Source: UBA6059 sp040222235
GTDB lineage: Bacteria; Bacteroidota; Bacteroidia; Cytophagales; Cyclobacteriaceae
Assembly (NCBI GenBank): GCA_040222235.1
Contig: JAVKDO010000044.1
Coordinates: forward strand, 1-64,000
Direction: 5' to 3'
Length of the DNA: 64,000 nucleotides
The notes beneath the pieces are model-generated. The model was not told the origin of the DNA, searched no databases, and saw only the letters and a list, made by a program, of their open reading frames with translations. The position numbers and the translations under genes were made by a program. Every line of letters begins with the position of its first letter. Position 1 is the first letter of the stretch. Positions 17,684 through 26,667 of this stretch are shown here, piece after piece.

Positions 17684-18592
17684 CTATAATTTCATTATTT
17701 CTTCAACGGATATTAAGAGCTTCCTTAGAATATGCTCTCCATCTGGGTCATTGAGCAGTGCTACCAGGATGTACTGTCTTTCTGGCCCCCAAACCAATAC
17801 AGAATCTGCATGAAACGTTTTCCAAGATCCTGACTTGCGAAAGACGCGTGCCTGAGGCGCTAAAACATCCAAAGAATTAACAAACTTGTGATGTAGCCCT
17901 GGATCGTCCATTACCTCTAGCATCTGCGCAGAGCGATCATAGGACACGAGCTTACCAAATGCCATAAGATAATAAAACCGACAAACTTGAGATACGGTCG
18001 CTGCGTGGCTGATGCCTTTGAGTGGTTCTCCATGCCGTGGACCTGTCGAGGCATATCGCTTACCTACCCACAATCCTCCGCCATAATCTTCATCATAGAG
18101 ACCATATCGAGGGTCCGTTAATACGCTTTCTATTTTATCTAGCCCGACTAAGTCCATCACGCGAGTAGTCGCCTGATTATTGGACTTACTTATCATAATG
18201 TCGATATCAGCTAGCACTGTTGGCGTCTCTTCTAGCTCTCCAGTTTCAAACGCGTCCATAGCGGCTAACAGCACTCCTATTTTAGGTAGGCTGGCAGCAT
18301 ACATCATCTCATTACCATTAACTCGGGCAAACTTAATATTGTCGATATCTCTTAAGTCTACCAGCCCTACTGACATCTGCTTTTGACCGATTAGTCTTTT
18401 CCATTTGGTATTAGCATTAAGCTTTTGCGATAGTGCCGCTTGAAAATTATCGTCGAGATAACTTCTCAGAGGTTTGATGGAGCTGTCAGGAAGATTTATG
18501 GGTAATGGATTGATTGACTTTTGTGCCCTCAATTGCAACTCAAAGCCCAGCATAAAAATGAGACTAAGGCAGATCAAAGCATATTTGTGCAT
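17684..18592 (-). CDS. Class A beta-lactamase-fold serine hydrolase (second copy)
   Basis: A 302-aa exported protein (signal peptide about 1-23, ending LRAQ). The length is normal for class A. Catalytic motifs: S101-L-P-K104, S137-N-N and K253-S-G. It is clearly related in fold to the hydrolase at 13494-14756 but not a recent duplicate. Likely periplasmic, acting on beta-lactams or on peptidoglycan-like acyl substrates. It is encoded upstream of the broken transporter in the same direction (68 bp), so the two may once have been co-transcribed. Confidence 0.87.
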   Translation of the reverse strand: MHKYALICLSLIFMLGFELQLRAQKSINPLPINLPDSSIKPLRSYLDDNFQAALSQKLNANTKWKRLIGQKQMSVGLVDLRDIDNIKFARVNGNEMMYAASLPKIGVLLAAMDAFETGELEETPTVLADIDIMISKSNNQATTRVMDLVGLDKIESVLTDPRYGLYDEDYGGGLWVGKRYASTGPRHGEPLKGISHAATVSQVCRFYYLMAFGKLVSYDRSAQMLEVMDDPGLHHKFVNSLDVLAPQARVFRKSGSWKTFHADSVLVWGPERQYILVALLNDPDGEHILRKLLISVEEIMKL

Positions 18593-18732
18593 AGCTGATT
18601 TCGTTTGTTGGTTTGGACGTAATTAGACGAAAAAGTCACTTCTAATCTTCAGCTTTCTTTTATATGGAGCCATATATCTCACCAGATTATCTATACGTGA
18701 AGGTAGCTTGATTTCTTACTTAGTCTACAAGA

Positions 18733-19308
18733 TCAGGCAGCTACCTGGGCAAGCGTGTAGGCCTCACATGCTTTTTCCTTAGCCCTAAGTAGTCTCATCT
18801 TCACAGCGCTGGCTGACAAGTTGAAAAGCGACTGTAAATCGCTGATGGATTTATTCGCCTCATACTTCATCATCAAAAGCTCTCGATCTTGAGCGGGTAT
18901 TGAAGATAAAGCGCGATCTGCGTTTTTGTGCTTTTCTTCCTTGTCCAAGGCAAATTCCATCTCCTCCAAGGAGTTGTCCAGGATATCCGCGAGCTGATCT
19001 ATTGGGTAAAAACTGTAGGCTCTTGACTTTCGCATCTGATCAGTACAGTAGTTGAAGGTAATAGAGTAGACCCAAGTTGAGAACTTTGCAGTGCCTTTGT
19101 AGGTGTCTATCCTGGCGAAGGCCTTCAGCATTATATCTTGGGCTGCATCACTCGCATCATTGTCATCATGAAAAAACGACTTGCACTTACAGTAAACCAA
19201 ATAATAATAGCGACGATATAATTCCGACATAGCTTCGTTTTTGCCCTTTTTAAGTAGCAAAGCCAATTTTTCATCTGTGTAATGTCTACTATTTCCGTTT
19301 GCAGTCAT
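18733..19308 (-). CDS. ECF-type RNA polymerase sigma factor
   Basis: A 191-aa sigma-70 family protein. Region 2 is seen as MSELYRRYYYLVYCKCKSF...DASDAAQDIMLKAF and FSTWVYSITFNYCTDQMRK (about residues 25-100); region 4 as LSSIPAQDRELLMMKYEAN and LQSLFNLSASAVKMRLLRAK (about 130-180). It redirects RNA polymerase to its own promoters. No anti-sigma factor sits beside it; the nearest gene in the same direction, the serine hydrolase, begins 140 bp downstream. Confidence 0.93.
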   Translation of the reverse strand: MTANGNSRHYTDEKLALLLKKGKNEAMSELYRRYYYLVYCKCKSFFHDDNDASDAAQDIMLKAFARIDTYKGTAKFSTWVYSITFNYCTDQMRKSRAYSFYPIDQLADILDNSLEEMEFALDKEEKHKNADRALSSIPAQDRELLMMKYEANKSISDLQSLFNLSASAVKMRLLRAKEKACEAYTLAQVAA

Positions 19309-19468
19309 TTAGTTAATCTATGGTTATTTTATGAAGCTAAATTGATCAACTACCTACTCCTATATAAGAGCTAAAACACTGATTTTTGAAAAGACGCTTT
19401 TACACCTAGTGCCTACGAGAATTGCGTAGACGAGTAGTTAACTATGGAAAGATTCTGTCTACCAGATC

Positions 19469-20116
19469 TTAGTCTAACAAACCCTTTTGGATCGCATATT
19501 TGACTAAGCCAGCTGTATTCTTTGCCCCAAGTTTGTCGAGGATATTTCGTCGGTGAGTATCGACGGTTCTTACGCTTATAAACAGCTTTTCTGCGATTTC
19601 TGGATTGGAGTATTCTTCAGCGATTAGCCGTAGGATTTCTATTTCACGGTCGGTCAGAAGCGCATCCTCACCTCCTCGACGAGTAGGTGCTGGATTAGTC
19701 AGGTGCTCTAACAGCTTGGAAGATACCTGACTGCTGAAATAGGTGTTGCCGTTAGCCACAGTGTGAATCGCATTGATCATCTCCTCCTTGCCGGCATTTT
19801 TGAGAATATAGCCATTGGCTCCTGCCTCCAGCATTTTTACGATGTAGTTTTTATCGCCATGCATCGACAATGCCAGCACGTGAATGTCTGGATGACTTTC
19901 CTTTATCTCTCGTGTCATTTCGATCCCGTTGGTTTCCCCCATGTCAATGTCCATGAGGATCACATCGATATGATTTGTGGTAAGAGAAAGTCTGATCTCC
20001 TCTCCATCACCTGCTGTGTCCATGACTTGCATTCCTGGCTCTTTGCTGAGTAGCTCTGTGAGCCCTTCTCGGAACATTTTGTGGTCGTCGGCAATGAGTA
20101 TATTGATCGCTTTCAT
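19469..20116 (-). CDS. NarL/FixJ-family response regulator
   Basis: Receiver domain residues 1-120 (ILIADDHKMFREGL, phospho-acceptor Asp in VILMDIDMG, ALSMHG, ILKNAGKEEM) followed by a LuxR-type helix-turn-helix (LTDREIEILRLIAEEYSNPEIAEKLFIS, given as LTDREIEILRLIAEE then YSNPEIAEKLFIS) near 150-205. The frame is open to a TTG at 20146, but the ATG at 20114-20116 gives MKAINILIADDHK, the normal start, and leaves 7 bp after the kinase stop instead of an overlap. It is the partner of the histidine kinase just upstream and should bind DNA when phosphorylated. Confidence 0.95.
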   Translation of the reverse strand: MKAINILIADDHKMFREGLTELLSKEPGMQVMDTAGDGEEIRLSLTTNHIDVILMDIDMGETNGIEMTREIKESHPDIHVLALSMHGDKNYIVKMLEAGANGYILKNAGKEEMINAIHTVANGNTYFSSQVSSKLLEHLTNPAPTRRGGEDALLTDREIEILRLIAEEYSNPEIAEKLFISVRTVDTHRRNILDKLGAKNTAGLVKYAIQKGLLD

Positions 20117-20123
20117 ACTTGTT

Positions 20124-21110
20124 CTAGCTTGTTGGAATATCGACAATGGCAGTCATGCCTTGCTTTGGCTGAGAATCCAAGATTACGCCACCAGCCAGCG
20201 CTTTGGCCCTGTTTTCAATATTCATCAGTCCAAGCCCCTTACTCGTCGAACTGAGATCAAAACCCTTACCATCGTCCTCATACATTAGTCTAATCCCATT
20301 ATCTCGTTTGATAAGCTGAACGGTGATCTTATTGGCTGCTCCATACTTCAGCGTATTGTTGATCAGTTCCTGAGTGATTCTGTAAAGGCCCAACTCGCTC
20401 ACCTTATGGAGTCTTTCTTCAAGTCCTGTAGAGATGAATTCCACACGGAGACCCGCCTCATCTATTTTATCGCAAAGCGAATCTATGGCCTCCACCAGAC
20501 CAAAATCCGATAATACTTTAGGCATTAGATTATGCGAGATAGTTCTTAGGTCATCCGCTGCATCGTCGATCATCTGATAGGAGCGTTGAAACTTCTGATT
20601 GAGATTCTGATCCATGCCTTGAATATCACGTTGGATATTAGCCAGGTTCATTTTCAGTGTTGAGAGCGTTGGGCCGATACCATCATGGATCTCTCTTGCA
20701 AGCCTTTTGCGCTCCTGCTCTTGTCCCTCAAGCAAAGAGCTCAGGGCGGCATATTTAGACTCCTTGCTGGCTGTAATGTTCTGGATAGTCACGACCACCC
20801 CAGTTTTGATTTTCCGCCCTCGGAACATGAGGTAAGTGGTGTGTTCAATATTCCCCTCGATGTTGAACTCTTTCCAGCCATTGGCCAGGTACTTTTGAAC
20901 TCTAAGGCTGAGTTCGTTGAACCGACCAATTATTTTCGGTAGGGGGGTGCCAACAATAGTAGACAAACCAAGATCCGTATCGAAGTAACCCAAGGCGCGC
21001 CGATTGGCGAAAGTGATCTTTCCCTCAAAATCAATGACCAATATGCCAAAGGGAACTGCTCTTGTGAGAGTTGTCAGGAAATCATCAGAATGGTCGGCTT
21101 CCTTTTTCAA
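20124..21110 (-). CDS. PAS-domain sensor histidine kinase, NarX/HisKA_3 type
   Basis: A 328-aa soluble kinase. A PAS domain occupies about residues 12-110 (VPFGILVIDFEGKITFANRRA), then a HisKA_3 dimerisation helix with the phospho-His in ERKRLAREIHDGIGPTLSTL (about 133-152), then a HATPase with ELINNTLKYG (N box) and DDGKGFD (G1). No membrane segment or periplasmic sensor, so the signal is cytosolic. The start appears to be TTG at 21108-21110: no ATG or GTG lies between it and the upstream stop at 21162. Transcribed with the response regulator and divergent from the ion-transport operon (184-bp gap), which it may regulate. Confidence 0.93.
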   Translation of the reverse strand: MKKEADHSDDFLTTLTRAVPFGILVIDFEGKITFANRRALGYFDTDLGLSTIVGTPLPKIIGRFNELSLRVQKYLANGWKEFNIEGNIEHTTYLMFRGRKIKTGVVVTIQNITASKESKYAALSSLLEGQEQERKRLAREIHDGIGPTLSTLKMNLANIQRDIQGMDQNLNQKFQRSYQMIDDAADDLRTISHNLMPKVLSDFGLVEAIDSLCDKIDEAGLRVEFISTGLEERLHKVSELGLYRITQELINNTLKYGAANKITVQLIKRDNGIRLMYEDDGKGFDLSSTSKGLGLMNIENRAKALAGGVILDSQPKQGMTAIVDIPTS

Positions 21111-21294
21111 ATCAATCCCTGTCTGGGTTTTATGGTTTTTATCATCAGTTTGACTGATTTTCTAAGGCCCACTTCCGTCATCAAGTGAGTCATACTCGCA
21201 ATTTTAGTTTAGTCTGCATGTGACCTAAAGGTAGATTTTCGTCATAAGAACACAATAAGAAACCTAACCAATATCTCAAAACTGTAAACCTGAC

Positions 21295-22614
21295 ATGAAT
21301 GGATACCTAGCTGATACCTTTTATCTGGGCTTAACGGGCTTATTGATATTGCTCAATGGATTCTTTGTGGCTGCCGAATTTGCCCTTGTCAAAGTAAACA
21401 AGAGCAAAATAAAGACCATGCAAAAGGATAATAATCCATTTGCTTCTGTAGCCCTCTGGCTCTACAAAAGGCAGAACATGGCCTTATCTGCCTGCCAGAT
21501 GGGTATCACGATGGCGTCTCTGGCGCTTGGTTGGATCGGAGAGCCGGCATTGGCACACCTGATCAGACCTGTGCTTGAGTCGATTGGTATGACTTCAGAG
21601 CCAGCGATTCATGGAGTGGCTTTCGCAATAGCCTTCTCATTGATCACTGCCTTACATATCGTAGTGGGTGAGCAGTTTCCTAAAATATATGCCATTAGGC
21701 AACCAGTGCTGGTCGTAGGGTGGTCCTCACTACCGCTAAAAGCATTCTATGTTTTGTTCTATCCATTCATGTGGTTGCTGGATCGCGTTACTTCGAGTAT
21801 GCTTAGGATGGTGGGGATTGAGACATCAGGTGAGCATGAAGCAGTGCTGTCTGAAGAAGAGATCCGGGCGTCACTCAGTATTGCCTATAATTCTGGAGAT
21901 CTTACTAAGAATGAGCACCAACTATTAGATGCGGCTTTTCGCTTTGATGACCAGCTGGCAAGACAGATCATGCTACCGAGATCCGAAGTGGACTTTTTTG
22001 ATTTGGCAAGTAACAATGAAGATAACCTCGAGTTGGCCCGAAAAACCAAACATACCCGATTTCCACTTTGTCAGGGTTCTTTGGATGACATTAAGGGAGT
22101 GGTACACATCAAGGACCTAGTGGGCATCTACCCGTTGGAGGCCGTTGACTTGAAGAAAATCTCACGCCCGCCACTATTCGTACCGGAAGCACTTCCTGTC
22201 AGCGTTTTGTTACAGGAATTCAGGAGGTCCAAGCAGCATCTCGCCTTCGTGGAGGACGAGTACGGCACCACTATCGGTATTGTCACCTTGGAAAATGTGT
22301 TTGAGCAATTGGTAGGTGAAGTACAAGATGAGTTTGATCTAGAGAAGCCTGAGATTGTAAAAGAGGGGGTCGGTAAGTATATCGTTGATGGTGACCTGGC
22401 CATTAGTTATATCAATGACTACCTCGATATCGAGTTGGTCTCTGAAGAGGCAGAAACACTTTCGGGTCTTTTGGTCGAAAGAAAAGGGCTCAGCCTACAG
22501 GTTGATCAAAAAATTAATCTCACAGACGGAATCATAGCACAGGTGCTCAATTTGAAAAAAAGAAGAGCTTTGAAAGTAAGACTTTTAATACCCCAAGAAC
22601 CCATAGAAGAATAA
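21295..22614 (+). CDS. CNNM/CorC (HlyC/TlyC)-type membrane transporter
   Basis: A 439-aa protein: CNNM/DUF21 membrane domain (about residues 5-195, with GLLILLNGFFVAAEFALVKV), two CBS domains (about 215-340; IMLPRSEVDFF, EDEYGTTIGIVTLENV) and a C-terminal CorC_HlyC domain (about 350-430; VDGDLAISYINDYL). The family transports or regulates Mg2+/Co2+ and was once called haemolysin-like. First gene of a five-gene operon; the Usp gene begins 1 bp after its stop. Confidence 0.93.
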   Translation: MNGYLADTFYLGLTGLLILLNGFFVAAEFALVKVNKSKIKTMQKDNNPFASVALWLYKRQNMALSACQMGITMASLALGWIGEPALAHLIRPVLESIGMTSEPAIHGVAFAIAFSLITALHIVVGEQFPKIYAIRQPVLVVGWSSLPLKAFYVLFYPFMWLLDRVTSSMLRMVGIETSGEHEAVLSEEEIRASLSIAYNSGDLTKNEHQLLDAAFRFDDQLARQIMLPRSEVDFFDLASNNEDNLELARKTKHTRFPLCQGSLDDIKGVVHIKDLVGIYPLEAVDLKKISRPPLFVPEALPVSVLLQEFRRSKQHLAFVEDEYGTTIGIVTLENVFEQLVGEVQDEFDLEKPEIVKEGVGKYIVDGDLAISYINDYLDIELVSEEAETLSGLLVERKGLSLQVDQKINLTDGIIAQVLNLKKRRALKVRLLIPQEPIEE

Positions 22615-22615
22615 A

Positions 22616-23476
22616 ATGGATCAATTCAAAAAGATATTGGTGCCTTTTGATGATAATGATCGCTCCATCAAGGCATTGGAGTATGCTGCCATGTTTGCTG
22701 CAGGAATAGGTGCAAAAATCACTGCTTTGCATGTAGCTGACCCTAAGGACTATCGTTCAAAGCAAGAATTTCAGGCCTCCTTGAAAGAGCTGATCAACAA
22801 GCAGCTACAACCTGTACTCAACCGTATACAAAAGCGATATACTCAAGTCCTCAAAATTGACCTGCAAGTACGTGGAATGAATCGATCGCTCGATGAGCAT
22901 ATTGTTGATTTCGCTGTAGAGCATGAGATCGACTTTATGATTCTGAGGAGTCATGGAGAATCCGAAGAAGAGGATTGGGAGTCGGTTTTGAAGAATACCA
23001 CGGCCTATCAAGTGGTGCTCAATGCTCCATGTCCTGTATTTACATTTACTCTGGTGCCTGATTTACCTCAGATGAAAAACCTGCTGGTGCCCGTAGATCT
23101 CAGTGAAGGTAGTCTGTACAAAATACCTTTGGCGGTAGCTATCGCCAAACAGTTTGGAGCTACAATCCATGTAGTGTCAGCTTCTGAGCATCATGATGAT
23201 GCCGAGGATCTCGAGGAAATGAATGACAAATTGTGCGCAGATCTGCGGAATCAAGGGGTAAAGCTGGTTAAGGGCTGTGTAATATCCAATACCCTGCCAG
23301 CCGCTGTTTTGGAGTATTCAGCGCAGCACATGATTGACTTGGTCTTGATTATGAGCCGACCAGGCTTTCGATGGTCAGACCTTTGGGTATCACCAAAAGC
23401 CAAGAGGATTATCAACTTGTCAAAAGTGCCTGTGTTGAGTATCAGATCCAATGTACCCTTGGAGGTGAGTTTATGA
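22616..23476 (+). CDS. Tandem universal stress protein (UspA family)
   Basis: A 286-aa protein with two Usp domains (about 1-145 and 150-280). Domain 1 starts FKKILVPFDDNDRSIKALEYA; domain 2 starts MKNLLVPVDLSEGSLYKIPLA. The ATP-binding glycine motif G-x2-G-x9-G-S/T is not clear in either, so this may be a non-ATP-binding Usp. It sits between two ion-transport genes, so a role as a regulator of that transport is plausible but inferred. Confidence 0.88.
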   Translation: MDQFKKILVPFDDNDRSIKALEYAAMFAAGIGAKITALHVADPKDYRSKQEFQASLKELINKQLQPVLNRIQKRYTQVLKIDLQVRGMNRSLDEHIVDFAVEHEIDFMILRSHGESEEEDWESVLKNTTAYQVVLNAPCPVFTFTLVPDLPQMKNLLVPVDLSEGSLYKIPLAVAIAKQFGATIHVVSASEHHDDAEDLEEMNDKLCADLRNQGVKLVKGCVISNTLPAAVLEYSAQHMIDLVLIMSRPGFRWSDLWVSPKAKRIINLSKVPVLSIRSNVPLEVSL

Positions 23477-23540
23477 AATAGTAACTGATTGGTTTTCTCG
23501 AGATTGAAATTAATGTTTGTCGACTTAACAAAACGGAAAT

Positions 23541-24347
23541 ATGCAGAATGAACTAAGCGAAATGTACGAGAATATGCTGGCTGGGCTTGTCGAGTTTCTC
23601 CCAAAACTGCTATTAGCCTTCTTAATAGCAATCATAGGCTTTATCATCGCTAAGGTGGTACAGAAGCTTATCAAGAAGCTCATTCTCTATCTCAACGATG
23701 TGCTCAACAGTAGGCTTGAAATTTCCTTGCTGAACGTAGACTTGCAAGGTTCGGCGAAGTTCGTAAGCAAGACCTTCTTCTGGATTATTCTTATCATCAC
23801 CATGATGAGCTGTATCCAGGTACTACAGCTCGACTTTCTCATAATGTGGTTCGGTACACTGGTCAGTTACCTTCCCAACGTAGCAGCAGCTGTGGTGATC
23901 TTGTTTGTAGGCGTTATCGTTGGACGCTTAGCAGGTGATTTAATTAGCTCTGCGGCTTCACGAACAGGGCTGGCCAATGGAAAATTCATCGGTCGAATGG
24001 TAAGGTATCTGATCGTGTTTATTGCGATCGTGATTGATATCAATCAACTGGGCTTGGACGTGACTTTCCTCACGACGCTCATCACCATTATTGTTTCATC
24101 CTTGTTGTTTGGGGCCGCTTTAGCATTTGGCCTTGGTGCCAAAACTTCCATCAGTAATATCCTTGGCGCCTACTACGTCAGGAAATCTTTGAGTCTTGGC
24201 GACAAAGTGGAGATTGCAGACAGCAAGGGCATTATAGTCAAAATAGGAGATCACGCAGTGTCCTTGGAAACTAAGGACGGCCTTGTAATAATTCCTGCTA
24301 AGGACTTTAGCGAAATACGAGTTAGTCTAATAAAGAAGCAGAAATGA
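23541..24347 (+). CDS. MscS-like mechanosensitive ion channel family protein (CmpX-type)
   Basis: A 268-aa membrane protein with TM_helix-type repeats (LLLAFLIAIIGFIIAKVVQKL; AAAVVILFVGVIVGRLAGDL) and a pore-like segment FGAALAFGLGAKTSISNILG, then a short beta-rich MscS-type cytosolic domain (LSLGDKVEIADSKGIIVKIG). The large C-terminal cage of MscS is missing. Likely a small channel or a regulator of membrane tension. Its stop overlaps the ATG of the next gene by 4 bp, proving tight co-translation. Confidence 0.87.
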   Translation: MQNELSEMYENMLAGLVEFLPKLLLAFLIAIIGFIIAKVVQKLIKKLILYLNDVLNSRLEISLLNVDLQGSAKFVSKTFFWIILIITMMSCIQVLQLDFLIMWFGTLVSYLPNVAAAVVILFVGVIVGRLAGDLISSAASRTGLANGKFIGRMVRYLIVFIAIVIDINQLGLDVTFLTTLITIIVSSLLFGAALAFGLGAKTSISNILGAYYVRKSLSLGDKVEIADSKGIIVKIGDHAVSLETKDGLVIIPAKDFSEIRVSLIKKQK

Positions 24348-25168
24348 TGACAACAGATCAAAAGCTGATAGAAGCAATACTGACAAAATACCCTGAAGAA
24401 GCTGTGGCTATCATAGATAGTCTAAAGTCTCAGGAAATTGCCTCATTACTGGAAACTTTATCATGGGGTCAGTCATGTACGATATTGACGGCATTGACCC
24501 CATACAAGTCTGGCAAAGTGATTGTAAGCGTATTGAGAGATACGGCGCTCGTGTTGCTAGAGCATCTACCGATAAGGAATGGTAGTGTCATACTGCAGCA
24601 GCTAGACAAGGGACAGAGGGAGGATCTTCTCGAAGCATTACCCAAGGAGGTGTCTAAGCGTCTTCGTCAAGCAATGGTTCATCGTCAAGAGACTATAGGA
24701 GCTTATCTCGAGCCGACTATGGCTTTGACTACTAATATGACGGTAGCCCAAGCTATTGATAGGATCAAAATGGAAAGATCATCAGCTGGTACGCATGTCT
24801 TCTATATTCTTGGTAAAAAGAATGCCTTAGTAGGGTATATAGATGTCGTCGAATTACTCGCATCAGACCCGGCTGAGTCTATCAAGTCGGTAGCGCATGA
24901 GATCAGCACCAGTCTCTTGCCCAACTTTTTGGTTCCCGAAGTGCTGGCAGAATGGGACTATCACTTCTCATCGCTACCTGTTACTGACGCGCAGGGCATG
25001 TTCCTAGGTACGGTAGCCCGAAAGGGATTGATGCATCAGGAGGTACAGCAGCAAGCTGTTGATAAAGATGCGGTGCAGGCGGGCAATGCACTCGGCGACC
25101 TGTACCTCATCGGCCTTACCAGTCTCTTTGGTACGTCTAGTCAATCCATCAAAAGACATAAAAAGTAG
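24344..25168 (+). CDS. MgtE-like cytosolic half: MgtE_N plus CBS domains, no membrane part
   Basis: A 274-aa soluble protein with an MgtE intracellular N-domain (about 1-115, super-helical repeats such as LLETLSWGQSCTILTALTP and KRLRQAMVHRQETIGAYLEP) and CBS-like repeats (about 125-235; TVAQAIDRIKMER, VGYIDVVELLASDP). It ends after a short helix with no transmembrane segment. In MgtE this part senses Mg2+ and gates the pore. It sits directly upstream of a complete MgtE (5 bp), so it may act as a detached regulatory subunit or decoy. Confidence 0.82.
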   Translation: MMTTDQKLIEAILTKYPEEAVAIIDSLKSQEIASLLETLSWGQSCTILTALTPYKSGKVIVSVLRDTALVLLEHLPIRNGSVILQQLDKGQREDLLEALPKEVSKRLRQAMVHRQETIGAYLEPTMALTTNMTVAQAIDRIKMERSSAGTHVFYILGKKNALVGYIDVVELLASDPAESIKSVAHEISTSLLPNFLVPEVLAEWDYHFSSLPVTDAQGMFLGTVARKGLMHQEVQQQAVDKDAVQAGNALGDLYLIGLTSLFGTSSQSIKRHKK

Positions 25169-25173
25169 TATTT

Positions 25174-26481
25174 ATGGAATCGATCGAAATACAAGAGTTA
25201 CTGGCAGAGAGGTTTGTCGCACGTTTTCCTAAAGACGGAGCAGCTATCCTGAATACTGCGAGTGTTGATGATATCATTACCAAACTTCAAAACTTTGATG
25301 AAATCACAGTGAGGGAGGTGCTCCTAGGTCTGACACCCGATATGGTAGCAGGTGTGATCAAGGAAATGAGTGATGAGTTATTTACCCAAATCTTCACGGA
25401 GCTTGATGCCTATACTTCCGCACGACTTATTTCCAGAATTCAGCCCAATTTACTCGTGTCAAAACTTGACCTCCTACCTGCCAGGAAGTCCAAGGCCATT
25501 ACCGATTTACTCACTTATCCGGCGGAATCTGCCGGATATATTATGGATACCCAGATCCTTACTTTCTTACCTGACCGTACTACGGGTGAAGTGCTACAGA
25601 AACTGAGACAGGTTGGTGACCGACGAGTATTTACAGTATATGTTGCAGATATTGATGGAAAACTTCTCGGATCGGCAAGCCTTCAGGCTGTGGCGATTTC
25701 TGAAGCTGATATTAAGCTGAGTACTTTGACTAGTCCGTGCCCCAGTGTACACCTTATGTCACCACAGGATGAGGTAGTAGAGCTATTTCAGCAGGGTAAA
25801 ATAATAAGCCTTCCAGTGGTTGATCTTGATGAAAAAGTAGTGGGTATCATACGTAATGATACGCTCATCTCTTTGAGTCAGAAGGATGCTACCGAGGATG
25901 TGCTCGCCATGTTTGGTGCGGGTAGAGAGGAGAGAGCTTTGTCTAAGGCTTCCTTCGCTATTGGTAAGAGACTGCCCTGGCTTCAGATCAACCTGGTCAC
26001 GGCCTTCTTGGCATCCTCTATAGTGGCAATATTTGAGGATACCATCGCTCAGATTACCGTGTTGGCAGTCTTCCTTCCTGTAGTGGCTGGTCAGTCTGGT
26101 AATACCGGTTCTCAGGCATTGGCGGTAACCATTCGCGGTTTGGCGCTGCGCGAGATACACACAGGACATTGGTGGAAAGTAGCTAAAAAGGAGGTGATTG
26201 TCGGATTTGTCAATGGTGTGGCGGTGGCACTTACGACAGGGGTGATCGTTTATTTTTGGACTTCATCCTATGGGCTTGGCGTTGTGATTGGCGTCTCCAT
26301 GGTATTTTCTATGGTGATAGCAGGCTTCTCAGGAGCCGTGATACCCATTGTGCTGAAGGCTGTCGGGCAGGATCCCGCACAGTCGTCATCCATCGTCCTC
26401 ACTACCGTAACTGATATTGTTGGATTTCTGAGTTTCCTTGGGTTGGCCACTGTTCTAGGATCGGCTTTGGGCATTGTTTAA
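25174..26481 (+). CDS. mgtE: Magnesium transporter MgtE
   Basis: A 435-aa protein: N-domain (about 1-120), CBS pair (about 125-245), linking helix, then five membrane segments from residue 265. The pore signature is LPVVAGQSGNTGSQALAV and the conserved acidic residue of the last helices is in TTVTDIVGFLSFLG. MgtE forms a homodimeric Mg2+ channel in the inner membrane, gated by cytosolic Mg2+. Last gene of the operon that begins with the CNNM gene at 21295. Confidence 0.94.
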   Translation: MESIEIQELLAERFVARFPKDGAAILNTASVDDIITKLQNFDEITVREVLLGLTPDMVAGVIKEMSDELFTQIFTELDAYTSARLISRIQPNLLVSKLDLLPARKSKAITDLLTYPAESAGYIMDTQILTFLPDRTTGEVLQKLRQVGDRRVFTVYVADIDGKLLGSASLQAVAISEADIKLSTLTSPCPSVHLMSPQDEVVELFQQGKIISLPVVDLDEKVVGIIRNDTLISLSQKDATEDVLAMFGAGREERALSKASFAIGKRLPWLQINLVTAFLASSIVAIFEDTIAQITVLAVFLPVVAGQSGNTGSQALAVTIRGLALREIHTGHWWKVAKKEVIVGFVNGVAVALTTGVIVYFWTSSYGLGVVIGVSMVFSMVIAGFSGAVIPIVLKAVGQDPAQSSSIVLTTVTDIVGFLSFLGLATVLGSALGIV

Positions 26482-26667
26482 AACTGTAAAGAATCTGATA
26501 CGCTTTCACATTATCTCTACAACTTCGCTAAGAAATTGATCACAAAGAAGCTCAAGATGTTAAAGTCTTTTAATGTGTTGCTCAAAAGCTCGGCCATCAA
26601 TGGACACACTTAGTTTTTTTGTGACCAATCCAATGTATTACGTCTCAACTTAAACAGTTTAACAAAA

